Below, in pieces: positions 1-7,520 of a stretch of DNA of 13,499 nucleotides. The position numbers were made by a program, and so were the translations under genes. The DNA lies in the NCBI GenBank assembly GCA_024638355.1, contig JAHEKO010000058.1:1-13499 (forward strand), given 5' to 3'. The first letter of the stretch is position 1, and the number at the start of each line of letters is the position of its first letter. Below the pieces are notes generated by a model, which saw only the letters and a list, made by a program, of their open reading frames with translations, did no database searches and was not told the DNA's origin. Source of the stretch: Acidobacteriota bacterium (lineage in GTDB: Bacteria > Acidobacteriota > Thermoanaerobaculia > Multivoradales > JAHEKO01).

Positions 1-881
1 ATCTGAAGAAGCTCGCGAATCCGCGCAAGGCCGAGGTGACGACAATTCATCTCAAGAACGTCACCCTATCCGGGGACCCGATCGTGGTCACAGTCCTCGT
101 CTGGACCGACCTCTCCGTACCCACCGTCGGCTGGGACATCCCACTCGCGGGGTGGGCCTCCATCGACATCCCCGTGCACGAGATCTTTCGCGGCGTGCTC
201 CCCGGCATCGAGGACGGCGCCGATCCCCTGGGCCTGGGCGCCGACGGTCCGGCTCTCCGCGCCGCGCATTCCGGCAAGCCGGTCGAGCCCTGGGACGACG
301 AATGCGCCGCCCAAGATCTGGGAGGCAATCGCGCGCGAGGCTACATCACGATCGAGGTGGTCGGTGGCGGCACCATCTTTGCCGAGGTGAGCCGCCTGAG
401 CCAGAGGGGCAAGTACGGCGAGACGGTCCCGCTCGTCCACGTCGAGAGCGGCAACGGTGGTTCGGAGCCGCTCGGAAGCACCTGGGGGGCACGCTATTCC
501 CGGACCTCCAAGGACCAGAGCTGGGTGGTGGTCTGGCGCGAGACTCCCGGTGGCCAGAGGTTCACCTGCGGAGCTCCCGAGGAGCTCGACTGGTACCCCC
601 TGGAGCAGACCCAGATCGTCGGCTTCGAGGCCGACGGCACGCCCATGGAGATCCCCGAAGGTGGGTCCACCGTTTCCGCTTTCCCCGCAGCCACGGGTCT
701 CTACAAGATCGGCGCCGGCGAGCTGAGCCTTCCGTTCAAGAGCGGGTGGGTCTACTTCAACCTGAACTACGGGGGCGAGGTCAAGAGCTCGTACGTCGAG
801 AGCGTGCAGTACCTCGGCTCGGGCAGGCGGCGCGGGCGCAGCCAGGCGGTGATGTTCACCAGCGCTTGCGACAGCAACTAG
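1..881 (+). CDS. 3' part of a probable exported protein of unknown function (5' end outside window)
   Basis: I do not recognise this family. The reading frame is open from the left edge (first full codon at 3) to the TAG at 879-881, with GC-rich third positions throughout, including before the GTG at 36. That GTG is therefore probably internal and the gene begins upstream. From residue TTIHLKNVTL onward the protein is rich in beta-branched and small residues and has no signal peptide, lysine-rich region or enzyme motif. The N-terminal stretch (HLKNVTLSGDPIVVTVLVW) resembles the beta-sandwich repeats of secreted Acidobacteriota proteins, which is my inference. Two cysteines lie in the middle (CAAQD, FTCGAP) and one near the C-terminus (SACDSN), compatible with extracytoplasmic disulphides. 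The gene is convergent with the GGT-like gene and only 27 nt from it, with no obvious terminator between. If the GTG were the true start the product would be 281 residues. Confidence 0.6.
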   Translation, partial: LKKLANPRKAEVTTIHLKNVTLSGDPIVVTVLVWTDLSVPTVGWDIPLAGWASIDIPVHEIFRGVLPGIEDGADPLGLGADGPALRAAHSGKPVEPWDDECAAQDLGGNRARGYITIEVVGGGTIFAEVSRLSQRGKYGETVPLVHVESGNGGSEPLGSTWGARYSRTSKDQSWVVVWRETPGGQRFTCGAPEELDWYPLEQTQIVGFEADGTPMEIPEGGSTVSAFPAATGLYKIGAGELSLPFKSGWVYFNLNYGGEVKSSYVESVQYLGSGRRRGRSQAVMFTSACDSN

Positions 882-908
882 CCGGGCTCTCGTCGGCGTA
901 CCGGTCGG

Positions 909-2798
909 CTACCAGGCCACTCCGTAGTCCTCGCCGTAGTCGCTGGCCGCCCCCCACATCGTGCCGTGCTCGGCGTCGAACTCGATCGCGGTGATCGGCC
1001 CCGAGGTGCGGGCGCGGGTCTCGACCTCGTAGCCCATCGCGCGGAGCTCGGCCACGACCCAGGGGGGCGTGTCGTCGCGCACCACCAGGCGCCCCGGCTC
1101 GGCCTTGTGGGCGCCGAACGACGACTGCATCTGGTAGCTGGTGATGTTGGCGGCCTCGGCCGCCTGCTGGGCGTTCATGCCGAACTCGACCACGTTGAGG
1201 AAGAACTGGAGGAGATTCTGGTCCTGGGTGTCGCCGCCCTGGACGGCGAAGGAGAGGTAGGGCTTGCCGTCCTTGAGCGCCATCCCGGGCGTGAGCGTCG
1301 CGCGCGGCCGCTTGCCGGGAGCGACGACGTTATACGGGTTGAGCCGCTCGTCGAGGACGAAGCTCTGCATCCGCTGCGACAGGCCGATGCCGGTGTCGCC
1401 GGCGATGAAGGCGGGGATCCAACCGCCGCTCGGGGTGATCGAGACCACCCAGCCGTCGGCGTCGGCGGCCTGGATCGAAGTGGTGCCGGCGGTGAAGGCC
1501 TCGTCGTCGGTCGATATCCGCGTCTGCTGCCAGCCGGCTTCTCCCTCCGCGTCGCCCGCCGGGGGGATCGGCGTCCAGCGCTCGAGGAGGTCGAGGAAGG
1601 GGTTTTCGCCGCTCTGGAAGGGATAGGGGTCGCCCGGCTTCACGCTCTCGTCGTTCTTCTCCCAGTCGATCCCCTCGAAGCGCCGCCGCGCGTACTCTTT
1701 CGACAGGAGCCCGGCGATCGGCTCTTCGGGCGGAGTGTAGGGATCGCCGTAGTAGAAGTCGCGGTCGGCGAAGGCGTGGTTCATCGCCTGGTAGAGAGCG
1801 TGGATGTAGCGCGCGCTGTTGTAGCCGCGCGCCTCGAGGTCGACGTTCTCCAGGATGTTGAGCGTCTGCAGCATGACCGGGCCCTGCACCCAGTGGGTGA
1901 GCTTGAAGACCTCGATCCCCTTGTACTCGGTCGTGACCGGCTCCTCGACGTGAACCCGCCAGCGGTCGAGGTCCTCGAGCGTCATGAGGCCGCCTTCGGC
2001 CTGGACGCCGCGGACGAGCTCGCGAGCGATGTCGCCGCGATAGAAGCGATCGTAGGCGGCCTCGATCGCCGCCTCGCGCGTCGCCCCGCCGGCCAGGGCC
2101 TGCCGCTCCGCCTCGATCAGCTTCTCGAGCGTGGCGAGCAGATCGGGCTGGCGGAAGATCTCGCCCGGGTAGGGGGCCGCCCGCTCCTGCGAATCGTCGT
2201 TTTCGAGGTGGGGAAGGAAGACCTTCCGCGAGCTCGGCCACTGCGCCAGGATCTCCTTGCGCCGCTCCATGTTGTCGGCCTGCGAGCGCTCGATCGGGTA
2301 GCCGGCCGCCATCTCGATCGCCGGCGCCAGCACCTCGGCCAGGCTCTGGGTGCCGAACTCCGCCAGCATCACCATCAGGCCGCCGGGGGTGCCGGGCGTG
2401 ACCGCGGCCAGCGGCCCGAACTCCGGCGGATAGCGCATTCCCTTGGAGCGGAAGAGCTCGGCCGTGGCCCCTGAGGGTGCGACGCCGAGGGCGTTGATCC
2501 CCTTCACCTCGCCGGTCTGGGGGTTGTAGATCAACGCCTGGGTCTCGCCACCCCAGCCGAGCGTGTCCCACATGGTCGAGGTCGCCGCGAGCATGGCGCA
2601 GGCGGCGTCGACCGCGTTGCCGCCGCGGGTGAAGATCATGGCGCCGGCGGTGGCGGCGAGCGGCTTGCCGGTGATGGCCACCCAGCGCTGGCCGTGCAGG
2701 ACCGGTTTGACCGTTCGCTGTCCCGCGGCGTGCTCGACGGTGACGAAGCCGGCCAAGAGGAGAACGAGGGGGGCTGTACGCCCGAAACGGTGGATCAT
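909..2798 (-). CDS. Exported gamma-glutamyltransferase-like Ntn hydrolase, substrate uncertain
   Basis: The product is 629 residues, usual for the gamma-glutamyltransferase (GGT) family, whose members are cleaved autocatalytically into two subunits in the periplasm, the new N-terminal Thr being the nucleophile. Residues 1-26 look like a signal peptide (basic start, hydrophobic LVLLLAGFVTV, AAG cleavage region). The N-terminal half carries the family pattern GGNAVDAACAM (59-69) and TPGTPGG (134-140). The self-cleavage site is AGTTSIQ, making Thr439 the predicted nucleophile. The small-subunit patterns AGDTGIGLSQRM and KRPRATLTPGM are also present. Residues that in E. coli GGT hold the gamma-glutamyl amino and carboxylate groups are replaced (Arg to Leu104, the Ser pair to Ala500-Thr501, Asp to Ser479). 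The name GGT is therefore a family call, not a reaction. It is the last gene of the hydroxyproline operon, 20 nt after the reductase. ATG 2798 is chosen because of its Shine-Dalgarno and signal peptide; the frame stays open far upstream only as an arginine-rich shadow. Confidence 0.88.
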   Translation of the reverse strand: MIHRFGRTAPLVLLLAGFVTVEHAAGQRTVKPVLHGQRWVAITGKPLAATAGAMIFTRGGNAVDAACAMLAATSTMWDTLGWGGETQALIYNPQTGEVKGINALGVAPSGATAELFRSKGMRYPPEFGPLAAVTPGTPGGLMVMLAEFGTQSLAEVLAPAIEMAAGYPIERSQADNMERRKEILAQWPSSRKVFLPHLENDDSQERAAPYPGEIFRQPDLLATLEKLIEAERQALAGGATREAAIEAAYDRFYRGDIARELVRGVQAEGGLMTLEDLDRWRVHVEEPVTTEYKGIEVFKLTHWVQGPVMLQTLNILENVDLEARGYNSARYIHALYQAMNHAFADRDFYYGDPYTPPEEPIAGLLSKEYARRRFEGIDWEKNDESVKPGDPYPFQSGENPFLDLLERWTPIPPAGDAEGEAGWQQTRISTDDEAFTAGTTSIQAADADGWVVSITPSGGWIPAFIAGDTGIGLSQRMQSFVLDERLNPYNVVAPGKRPRATLTPGMALKDGKPYLSFAVQGGDTQDQNLLQFFLNVVEFGMNAQQAAEAANITSYQMQSSFGAHKAEPGRLVVRDDTPPWVVAELRAMGYEVETRARTSGPITAIEFDAEHGTMWGAASDYGEDYGVAW

Positions 2799-2804
2799 GA
2801 GCTG

Positions 2805-2810
2805 CTCCTT
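2805..2810 (-). promoter_or_regulatory. Shine-Dalgarno of the GGT-like gene
   Basis: AAGGAG on the minus strand, 6 nt before the ATG at 2798. It fixes the start of the GGT-like gene, whose frame otherwise remains open to 3494 inside the reductase gene. It sits just after the reductase stop codon (2819-2821), as expected for an internal operon gene. Confidence 0.8.
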
Positions 2811-2818
2811 TCGATCTC

Positions 2819-3793
2819 TCAAAGCTCGATCTCGGTGCCGAGGCCGAGCCGCCTGGCCCGGGTCAACGCCGCCGATGCGGCGGCGACGTCCTGGACGGCG
2901 ACGCCGACCGACTTGAAGAAGGTGATCTCGCGCTCGCCGGTGCGCCCCGGTTGCGTCCCCTCGACCACTTCGCCGAGCTCGGCCCAATCGGCGGCGCGGG
3001 TCGCTTTCTGCCGCTCGGCCTCGATCAGCTCGCCCGCCTCGAGCCGCGCCGAGCTTCGCGAGTCGACGAAGATGCGCGAGCGCCGCACCAGTTCGACGTC
3101 GACCTCGCGCATCTCGGGCGTGTAGCTGCCCACGCCGTTGACGTGGCAGCCCTCGGCGACGGCCGCGCCGTCGAAAACGGGCACCGTCGAGGTGGTCGCG
3201 GCGCAGATGATCTCGGCGCCTTCGATGGCCGCCGCCGGGGAGTCTGCGGCGACCACCCGGGCGTCGAGCACACGGTCGAGCTCGGAAGCGAAGGCTTCCC
3301 GCGACGAGGCGGTCCGCGCGAAGATCCGGATCTCGTCGAGCGCGCGCACTGCGGCGATCGCCAGCGCCTGCGTGCGCGCCTGCACCCCGGCGCCGAAGAT
3401 CGCGGCGCGACGAGCCGAAGGCCGGGCGAGGAGGTCGGTGGCGGCGCCGCTGGCGGCGCCGGTTCGCCACGCGGTCAGGAACGCGCCTTCGCACAGCGCG
3501 GCGGGCGATCCCGTCTCCGCATCGAGTAGCACGACCAGCGCCTGGATCAGCGGCAGACCGCGCTCGCGGTTCGCCGGCATCAGCGACAGCAGCTTGGCGC
3601 CCAGCCCGGCCGCCGGCTGCACGGCAGGCTTGACGAGAAACGCCCCGCCGCCGCCGAGGTCGAGCACCGCCCGCTGGGGCACCAGGGCGCGGCCTGCCGA
3701 GAGGTCGGCGAACGCCTCCTTCATGGCCTCCACCGCGTCGCTCATGGGCAGGGCCCGGCGGAGATCCTCGGCCGACAGGGCAAGCAGCTTCAC
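2819..3793 (-). CDS. lhpI: Ornithine cyclodeaminase/mu-crystallin family reductase, probable delta1-pyrroline-2-carboxylate reductase
   Basis: The product is 324 residues, the normal length for this NAD(P)-dependent family. The Rossmann motif is GAGVQA (134-139). Lys67 (GAKLLS) and Arg110 (TAWRTG), the usual substrate-carboxylate contacts, are present, as is a C-terminal KSVGVAVQD block (294-302). In true ornithine cyclodeaminases an Asp in NAVGGDCP is catalytic; here the matching stretch reads NGVGSYTP, with Tyr224 in that place, arguing against ornithine deamination. The gene lies 12 nt downstream of a trans-3-hydroxyproline dehydratase, whose product, delta1-pyrroline-2-carboxylate, is the substrate of LhpI-type members that make L-proline. 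I infer this function from family plus context; alanine dehydrogenase or another ketimine reductase remains possible from sequence alone. The start is GTG at 3793 with no convincing Shine-Dalgarno, so translation is probably coupled to the upstream gene. The product is cytoplasmic. Confidence 0.82.
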   Translation of the reverse strand: MKLLALSAEDLRRALPMSDAVEAMKEAFADLSAGRALVPQRAVLDLGGGGAFLVKPAVQPAAGLGAKLLSLMPANRERGLPLIQALVVLLDAETGSPAALCEGAFLTAWRTGAASGAATDLLARPSARRAAIFGAGVQARTQALAIAAVRALDEIRIFARTASSREAFASELDRVLDARVVAADSPAAAIEGAEIICAATTSTVPVFDGAAVAEGCHVNGVGSYTPEMREVDVELVRRSRIFVDSRSSARLEAGELIEAERQKATRAADWAELGEVVEGTQPGRTGEREITFFKSVGVAVQDVAAASAALTRARRLGLGTEIEL

Positions 3794-3805
3794 GCGATGA
3801 TCAGA

Positions 3806-4843
3806 CTAGCGGATCAGAAAGCCCTCGGCGAGCGGATCGGCGGGGTCGAACGCGAACTCGTGCCTGCCGGTGATGAACGCCTCGCCGTCGATCTCGGGGA
3901 CGATCGCCTCGTAGGGACCGAAGCGGGTGCTCTCGGCGATGGCGCCGCCGAAGCGGGTGCCGATCAGGCTCTCCACGACGATGCGCTCGCCCACCTGGAG
4001 GTCGCCGCGCGCGTGCAGGATGGCCATGCGGGCGCTCACGCCGGTGCCGGTCGGGCTGCGATCGACCTCGCCGTCGGCGAAGATGCAGACGTTGCGGCTG
4101 TGGACTCCGGTGGTCGGAGCCGCGGGCTCGACGAAGATCACGCCATAGAGAAAGCTCAGGTCCTCGCCCGACGGATGGCGAATCTCGAGGCTTCCGGCGA
4201 TCTCTCGCTTGATCGCGATGCCGAGGTCGATCAGCCGGCGGGTCGACTCCGGCGAGCAGCGCACGCCGACCGAATCGGCCTCGACCACGGCGTAGAAGGC
4301 GCCGCCGAAGGCGAGGTCGTAGATCACCGGGCCGATCTTCGGCAGCTCGATCTCGGAGCCCAGCGCCACCGCATACGCGGGCACGTTGCGAAAGGTAACG
4401 CGCCCCGCACGGCCCCGGGCGACCCGGGCGCGCGCGACGACGAGACCGGCCGGCGTGTCGATCCTGAGCACCGTCTCGGGCTCCGCGGCGGCCACCATCC
4501 CGGTGTCGATCGCCACCTTGGTGATGGCGATGATGCCGTGGCCGCACATCGTGCTGTAGCCCTCGTTGTGCAGGAAGAGCACGCCGAAGTCGGCCTCTTC
4601 GGACGCCGGCTCGGTGACGATGCAGCCGTACATGTCGGCGTGGCCGCGAGGTTCCCACATCAGGCCCCGGCGGACGTGCTCGAGGTGCTCGCGCGCCCAG
4701 CGCCGCCGGTCGAGGATCGAGCCGCCGCGGGTCTCCGGGATGCCGCCGACGACGACCCGGAAGGGCTCGCCGGCCGCGTGCGCGTCGATCGTCCGGATGC
4801 GCCGCCAGCTCTCGGGAGGTTGCCAGTCCACCGGTTTCAACAT
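3806..4843 (-). CDS. trans-3-hydroxy-L-proline dehydratase (proline racemase superfamily)
   Basis: This cytoplasmic enzyme removes water from trans-3-hydroxy-L-proline, giving delta1-pyrroline-2-carboxylate. From the ATG at 4843 it is 345 residues. The proline racemase fold is marked by DAHAAGEP (20-27), EPRGHADMYG (64-73) and the first catalytic motif STMCGHG with Cys100. The second motif is DRSPTGTGVSAR (261-272), with Thr265 where racemases and epimerases carry Cys. A Cys/Thr pair is the published signature of trans-3-hydroxyproline dehydratases such as human L3HYPDH, which also shares HVRR.LM.EPRGH and the C-terminal DPL..GFL pattern. This excludes proline racemase on sequence grounds. 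Upstream in-frame ATGs at 4852 and 4900 exist, but the added residues are arginine/proline-rich and unlike the family, and 4900 would overlap the divergent promoter; no good Shine-Dalgarno decides between them. It is the first gene of the three-gene minus-strand operon. Confidence 0.9.
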   Translation of the reverse strand: MLKPVDWQPPESWRRIRTIDAHAAGEPFRVVVGGIPETRGGSILDRRRWAREHLEHVRRGLMWEPRGHADMYGCIVTEPASEEADFGVLFLHNEGYSTMCGHGIIAITKVAIDTGMVAAAEPETVLRIDTPAGLVVARARVARGRAGRVTFRNVPAYAVALGSEIELPKIGPVIYDLAFGGAFYAVVEADSVGVRCSPESTRRLIDLGIAIKREIAGSLEIRHPSGEDLSFLYGVIFVEPAAPTTGVHSRNVCIFADGEVDRSPTGTGVSARMAILHARGDLQVGERIVVESLIGTRFGGAIAESTRFGPYEAIVPEIDGEAFITGRHEFAFDPADPLAEGFLIR

Positions 4844-4871
4844 TGGGAGCATACCGGCTGGCCGGCGCGCC

Positions 4872-4900
4872 TTGACAGGCGGCGGGTGGCGGTCGATCAT
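4872..4900 (+). promoter_or_regulatory. Putative sigma70-type promoter for the DUF4412-like/asnB genes
   Basis: A perfect TTGACA (4872-4877) is followed by a 17-nt spacer and GATCAT (4895-4900), which matches four of six -10 positions. Predicted transcription would begin near 4907, leaving a leader of about 35 nt that contains the Shine-Dalgarno AAGGAG at 4930-4935. It lies in the divergent gap between the dehydratase and the exported protein. The -10 is imperfect and there is no experimental support. Confidence 0.45.
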
Positions 4901-4941
4901 CCAGATGCTTTTTGGACCTTTTCTATCCGAAGGAGATGAAC

Positions 4942-5820
4942 ATGACGAGATTCGACATCCGCCCGTTCGCCGCTCTCACGCTACTTGCGGCCCTGATCGC
5001 CGCGCCCGTGAGCGCGGGCACCGAGACCGAGATCGAGGTGACCGACCATCGGCGGGACAAGGTCGGCACGATGCGCATCCTGGTCGAGGGCCTCGACCTG
5101 CGAATCGAGCAGCCGGCACTCACGCGGAAGACGAGCGACCAGGTGATGATCTTCCGCGGCGAGCGAGCCAACCCGCGCATGATCTTCCTGATGGGAGACA
5201 GCGAGCACTTCGTCGTCGACCGGGCGGGCCTCGCCAAGGTGATGGAGAGCCAGGCGCAGCCCGAAGAGGGCCGCGTGATGAGCCCGGAGGCGATCGAGCG
5301 GGCCTGGAAGACGGCCGAGAGGATCGCCGATCCCGACGCGCGCGCCCGGGCGCTGGCCGATCTCGAGAAGCGGTACGGGCCGCGCGAGGGCGAGGTCGCG
5401 GCGGCCCCGATCGAGTGGGTGCAGGGTGCCGTTCGCGAGAAGGAAGGCTACCCCTGCGTGCGGTATGACGCGCTGCGCGGCGGTGAGAAGATCGCGACCG
5501 TCTGGGTGACCGACTGGGCCAATCTCGAGGGCGGTCGTCAAACGGGCCAGGCGCTCATCGCGCTTCAGGAGTTCCAACGCGAGCTCTCGAAGCTGACGGC
5601 CGAAAGCACCTCTACCGGCCCCGGTATCCCCAAAGGCGTGGGCGAGTCCTCCGCACCGGATCTCTTCGACTATGCCGAGGGCTTCCCCGTGATCCTCGAG
5701 GAGTACGAAAACGGTGAGCTGGTCAAGAGCTCGGTGTTGAAGAGCAGCCGCAAGGCCGAGCCTGCACCCGGCAGCTTCAAACCCGGCGCCGAGTCGGTCG
5801 AGAGCCGCTTCGGAGGCTGA
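4942..5820 (+). CDS. Exported DUF4412-like protein of unknown function
   Basis: The product is 292 residues. A clear signal peptide (basic MTRFDIR, hydrophobic ALTLLAALIA, then APVSA) predicts cleavage after about residue 25 and export. The mature part shows a pattern I associate with DUF4412-type periplasmic proteins: an N-terminal strand (IEVTDHRR..KVGTMRILVEG), a DQVMIFRGE/RMIFLMGDSEHFVVDR pair of hairpins, and a C-terminal VILEEYENGELVKSSVLKSS region. Biochemical function is unknown to me, and the family link is from pattern memory only. A helical, charged middle (EAIERAWKTAERIADPDARARALADLEKRYG) separates the two halves. ATG 4942 is preferred because AAGGAG at 4930-4935 lies 6 nt ahead; ATG 4936 touches the Shine-Dalgarno, and an in-frame TTG at 4912 would put non-signal residues ahead of it. 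asnB starts 16 nt after the stop, suggesting cotranscription. Confidence 0.75.
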   Translation: MTRFDIRPFAALTLLAALIAAPVSAGTETEIEVTDHRRDKVGTMRILVEGLDLRIEQPALTRKTSDQVMIFRGERANPRMIFLMGDSEHFVVDRAGLAKVMESQAQPEEGRVMSPEAIERAWKTAERIADPDARARALADLEKRYGPREGEVAAAPIEWVQGAVREKEGYPCVRYDALRGGEKIATVWVTDWANLEGGRQTGQALIALQEFQRELSKLTAESTSTGPGIPKGVGESSAPDLFDYAEGFPVILEEYENGELVKSSVLKSSRKAEPAPGSFKPGAESVESRFGG

Positions 5821-5836
5821 CCGGGCCGCCGTTTGC

Positions 5837-7504
5837 ATGTGCTCGATTCTCGGCATCTTCGACATCGCCCCCGGCTCCGTCGGACTGCGGCGGCTGGCGC
5901 TCGAGCTGTCGCGGCGCCAGCGCCACCGCGGCCCGGACTGGAGCGGCCTCTTCGAGGGCGAGCGGGCGATCCTCGCGCACGAGCGGCTGGCGATCGTCGA
6001 CATCGAGCACGGCGCTCAGCCCCTCTTCAGTCCCGACGGCCAGGTGGTGCTGGCGGTCAATGGCGAGATCTACAACCACCGCGCACTCGAGGACTCGCTC
6101 GAGCGGCCCTACCAGTTGCAGACCTGCTCCGACTGCGAGGTCATCCTCGCCCTCTACGAGCAGCGCGGCGTAGATTTCCTGAACGACCTGAGCGGAATCT
6201 TCGCGTTCGCCCTCTACGACCGGCGACGCGGCCGCTACCTGATCGCACGCGACGCGATCGGCGTCAACCCGCTCTATACCGGGCGCGACGCCGACGGCCA
6301 TCTGCTCGTAGCCTCGGAGCTCAAGGCGCTGGAGGGCACCTGCCGTTCGATCGAGGTCTTCCCACCCGGCCACTATCTCGATAGCGAGATCGGGGAGCCC
6401 GTGCGCTACTACGAGCCGGGCTGGCGGGACTACCAGGCGACGGCCGGCCGGGGCGTCGAGCGCGAGGCCCTGCGGGCCGGTCTCGTAGCCGCCGTCGAGC
6501 GACAGCTGATGAGCGACGTGCCCTACGGCGTTCTCCTCTCCGGCGGGCTCGACTCGTCGGTGGTGGCCGCGGTCGCCCGCAGCCTGGCGCGGCGAAGAGT
6601 CGAAGACGGCGGCGGCAGCGAGGCCTGGTGGCCGCGGCTCCACTCGTTCTCGATCGGCCTCGAGGGCTCCCCCGATCTGAGCGCGGCGCGGATCGCTGCC
6701 GAGGCGATCGACACCGTTCACCACGAGTTCGTCTACACCGTGCAGGAGGGGCTCGACGCTCTTTCCGACGTGATCTACCACCTCGAGACGTTCGACGTCA
6801 CCACGGTGCGCGCGTCGACGCCGATGTACTTGATGGCGCGGCGCATCAAAGCGATGGGCGTCAAGATGGTGTTGAGCGGCGAGGGTGCAGACGAGATCTT
6901 CGGCGGCTACCTCTACTTCCACAAGGCGCCGAACGCGGTCGAGTTTCACGAGGAGACGGTGCGCAAGCTCGACCAGCTGCACCTCTACGACTGCCTGCGC
7001 GCCAACAAGTCGACCGCTGCCTGGGGTCTCGAGGCGCGGGTGCCGTTCCTCGATCGGGAGTTCCTCGAGGTCGCGATGTCGATCGACGCCGCGGACAAGA
7101 TGACCGGCCCGGAACGCATGGAGAAGCACATCTTGAGACAGGCTTTCGAGGGCCTGCTGCCGCCCGAGATCCTCTGGCGTCAGAAGGAGCAGTTCTCGGA
7201 CGGGGTCGGCTACGGTTGGATCGATTCACTGCGCGCCCACGCCGACCACGAGATCAGCGATCGCCAGCTCGCGCGCGCGGCGTTTCGCTTTCCGGTCAAT
7301 ACGCCGGCCACCAAGGAGGCCTTCCTCTATCGGCAGATCTTCGAGTCGCACTTCCCGTCGGAAGCTGCGGTCGGAACGGTGCCCGGCGGCCCCAGCATCG
7401 CGTGCAGCACGGCGGCGGCTATCGAGTGGGATGCCGCGTTCGCCGACCATGCCGACCCGTCGGGGCGCGCGGTGCGGGGTGTGCATCGCCAGAGTTGGGA
7501 GTGA
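5837..7504 (+). CDS. asnB: Asparagine synthetase B (glutamine-hydrolysing)
   Basis: This cytoplasmic enzyme makes L-asparagine from aspartate, ATP and glutamine. The 555-residue length equals that of E. coli AsnB (about 554). The N-terminal glutaminase domain (about 1-190) starts MCSILG, with Cys2 as the nucleophile after Met removal, and has RHRGPDWSG (29-37), Arg50 in AHERLAIVD, NGEIYNH (75-81) and SDCEV (98-102). The synthetase domain has the ATP pyrophosphatase loop SGGLDSS (235-241), SGEGADE (347-353), RASTPMYLM, and the conserved WRQKEQFSDGVGY stretch. Every catalytic feature I know is intact. Resemblance to the enterobacterial AsnB type is strong along the full length, including the C-terminal DPSGRAV ending. 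The ATG at 5837 is fixed by Cys2. No good Shine-Dalgarno sits at normal distance: GGAGG at 5812-5816 is 20 nt away, inside the end of the upstream gene, so translation may be coupled. Confidence 0.97.
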   Translation: MCSILGIFDIAPGSVGLRRLALELSRRQRHRGPDWSGLFEGERAILAHERLAIVDIEHGAQPLFSPDGQVVLAVNGEIYNHRALEDSLERPYQLQTCSDCEVILALYEQRGVDFLNDLSGIFAFALYDRRRGRYLIARDAIGVNPLYTGRDADGHLLVASELKALEGTCRSIEVFPPGHYLDSEIGEPVRYYEPGWRDYQATAGRGVEREALRAGLVAAVERQLMSDVPYGVLLSGGLDSSVVAAVARSLARRRVEDGGGSEAWWPRLHSFSIGLEGSPDLSAARIAAEAIDTVHHEFVYTVQEGLDALSDVIYHLETFDVTTVRASTPMYLMARRIKAMGVKMVLSGEGADEIFGGYLYFHKAPNAVEFHEETVRKLDQLHLYDCLRANKSTAAWGLEARVPFLDREFLEVAMSIDAADKMTGPERMEKHILRQAFEGLLPPEILWRQKEQFSDGVGYGWIDSLRAHADHEISDRQLARAAFRFPVNTPATKEAFLYRQIFESHFPSEAAVGTVPGGPSIACSTAAAIEWDAAFADHADPSGRAVRGVHRQSWE

Positions 7505-7520
7505 GCTGCCCGTACGGCCG

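Noticed and set aside
966..2474. 502-codon open frame on the plus strand
   Set aside because: Antisense shadow of the GGT-like gene in GC-rich DNA; Leu/Gly/Val/Asp-rich low-information product with no motif.
2799..3494. In-frame extension of the GGT-like gene to 861 residues
   Set aside because: The added part lies inside the reductase gene in another frame, is extremely arginine-rich, and precedes a good Shine-Dalgarno, ATG and signal peptide at 2798.
2819..3793. Ornithine cyclodeaminase annotation
   Set aside because: The catalytic Asp position is Tyr224 (NGVGSYTP), and the operon context supplies a different substrate.
3806..4843. Proline racemase or 4-hydroxyproline epimerase annotation
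   Set aside because: The second catalytic Cys is Thr265 in DRSPTGTG, the signature of trans-3-hydroxyproline dehydratases.
4912..4941. TTG start at 4912 for the DUF4412-like protein
   Set aside because: No ribosome site ahead of it, almost at the predicted transcription start, and it would place extra residues ahead of a clean signal peptide; the AAGGAG serves ATG 4942.
5777..7129. 450-codon open frame on the minus strand
   Set aside because: Lies opposite asnB, whose catalytic motifs are fully intact; the product has no recognisable domain.
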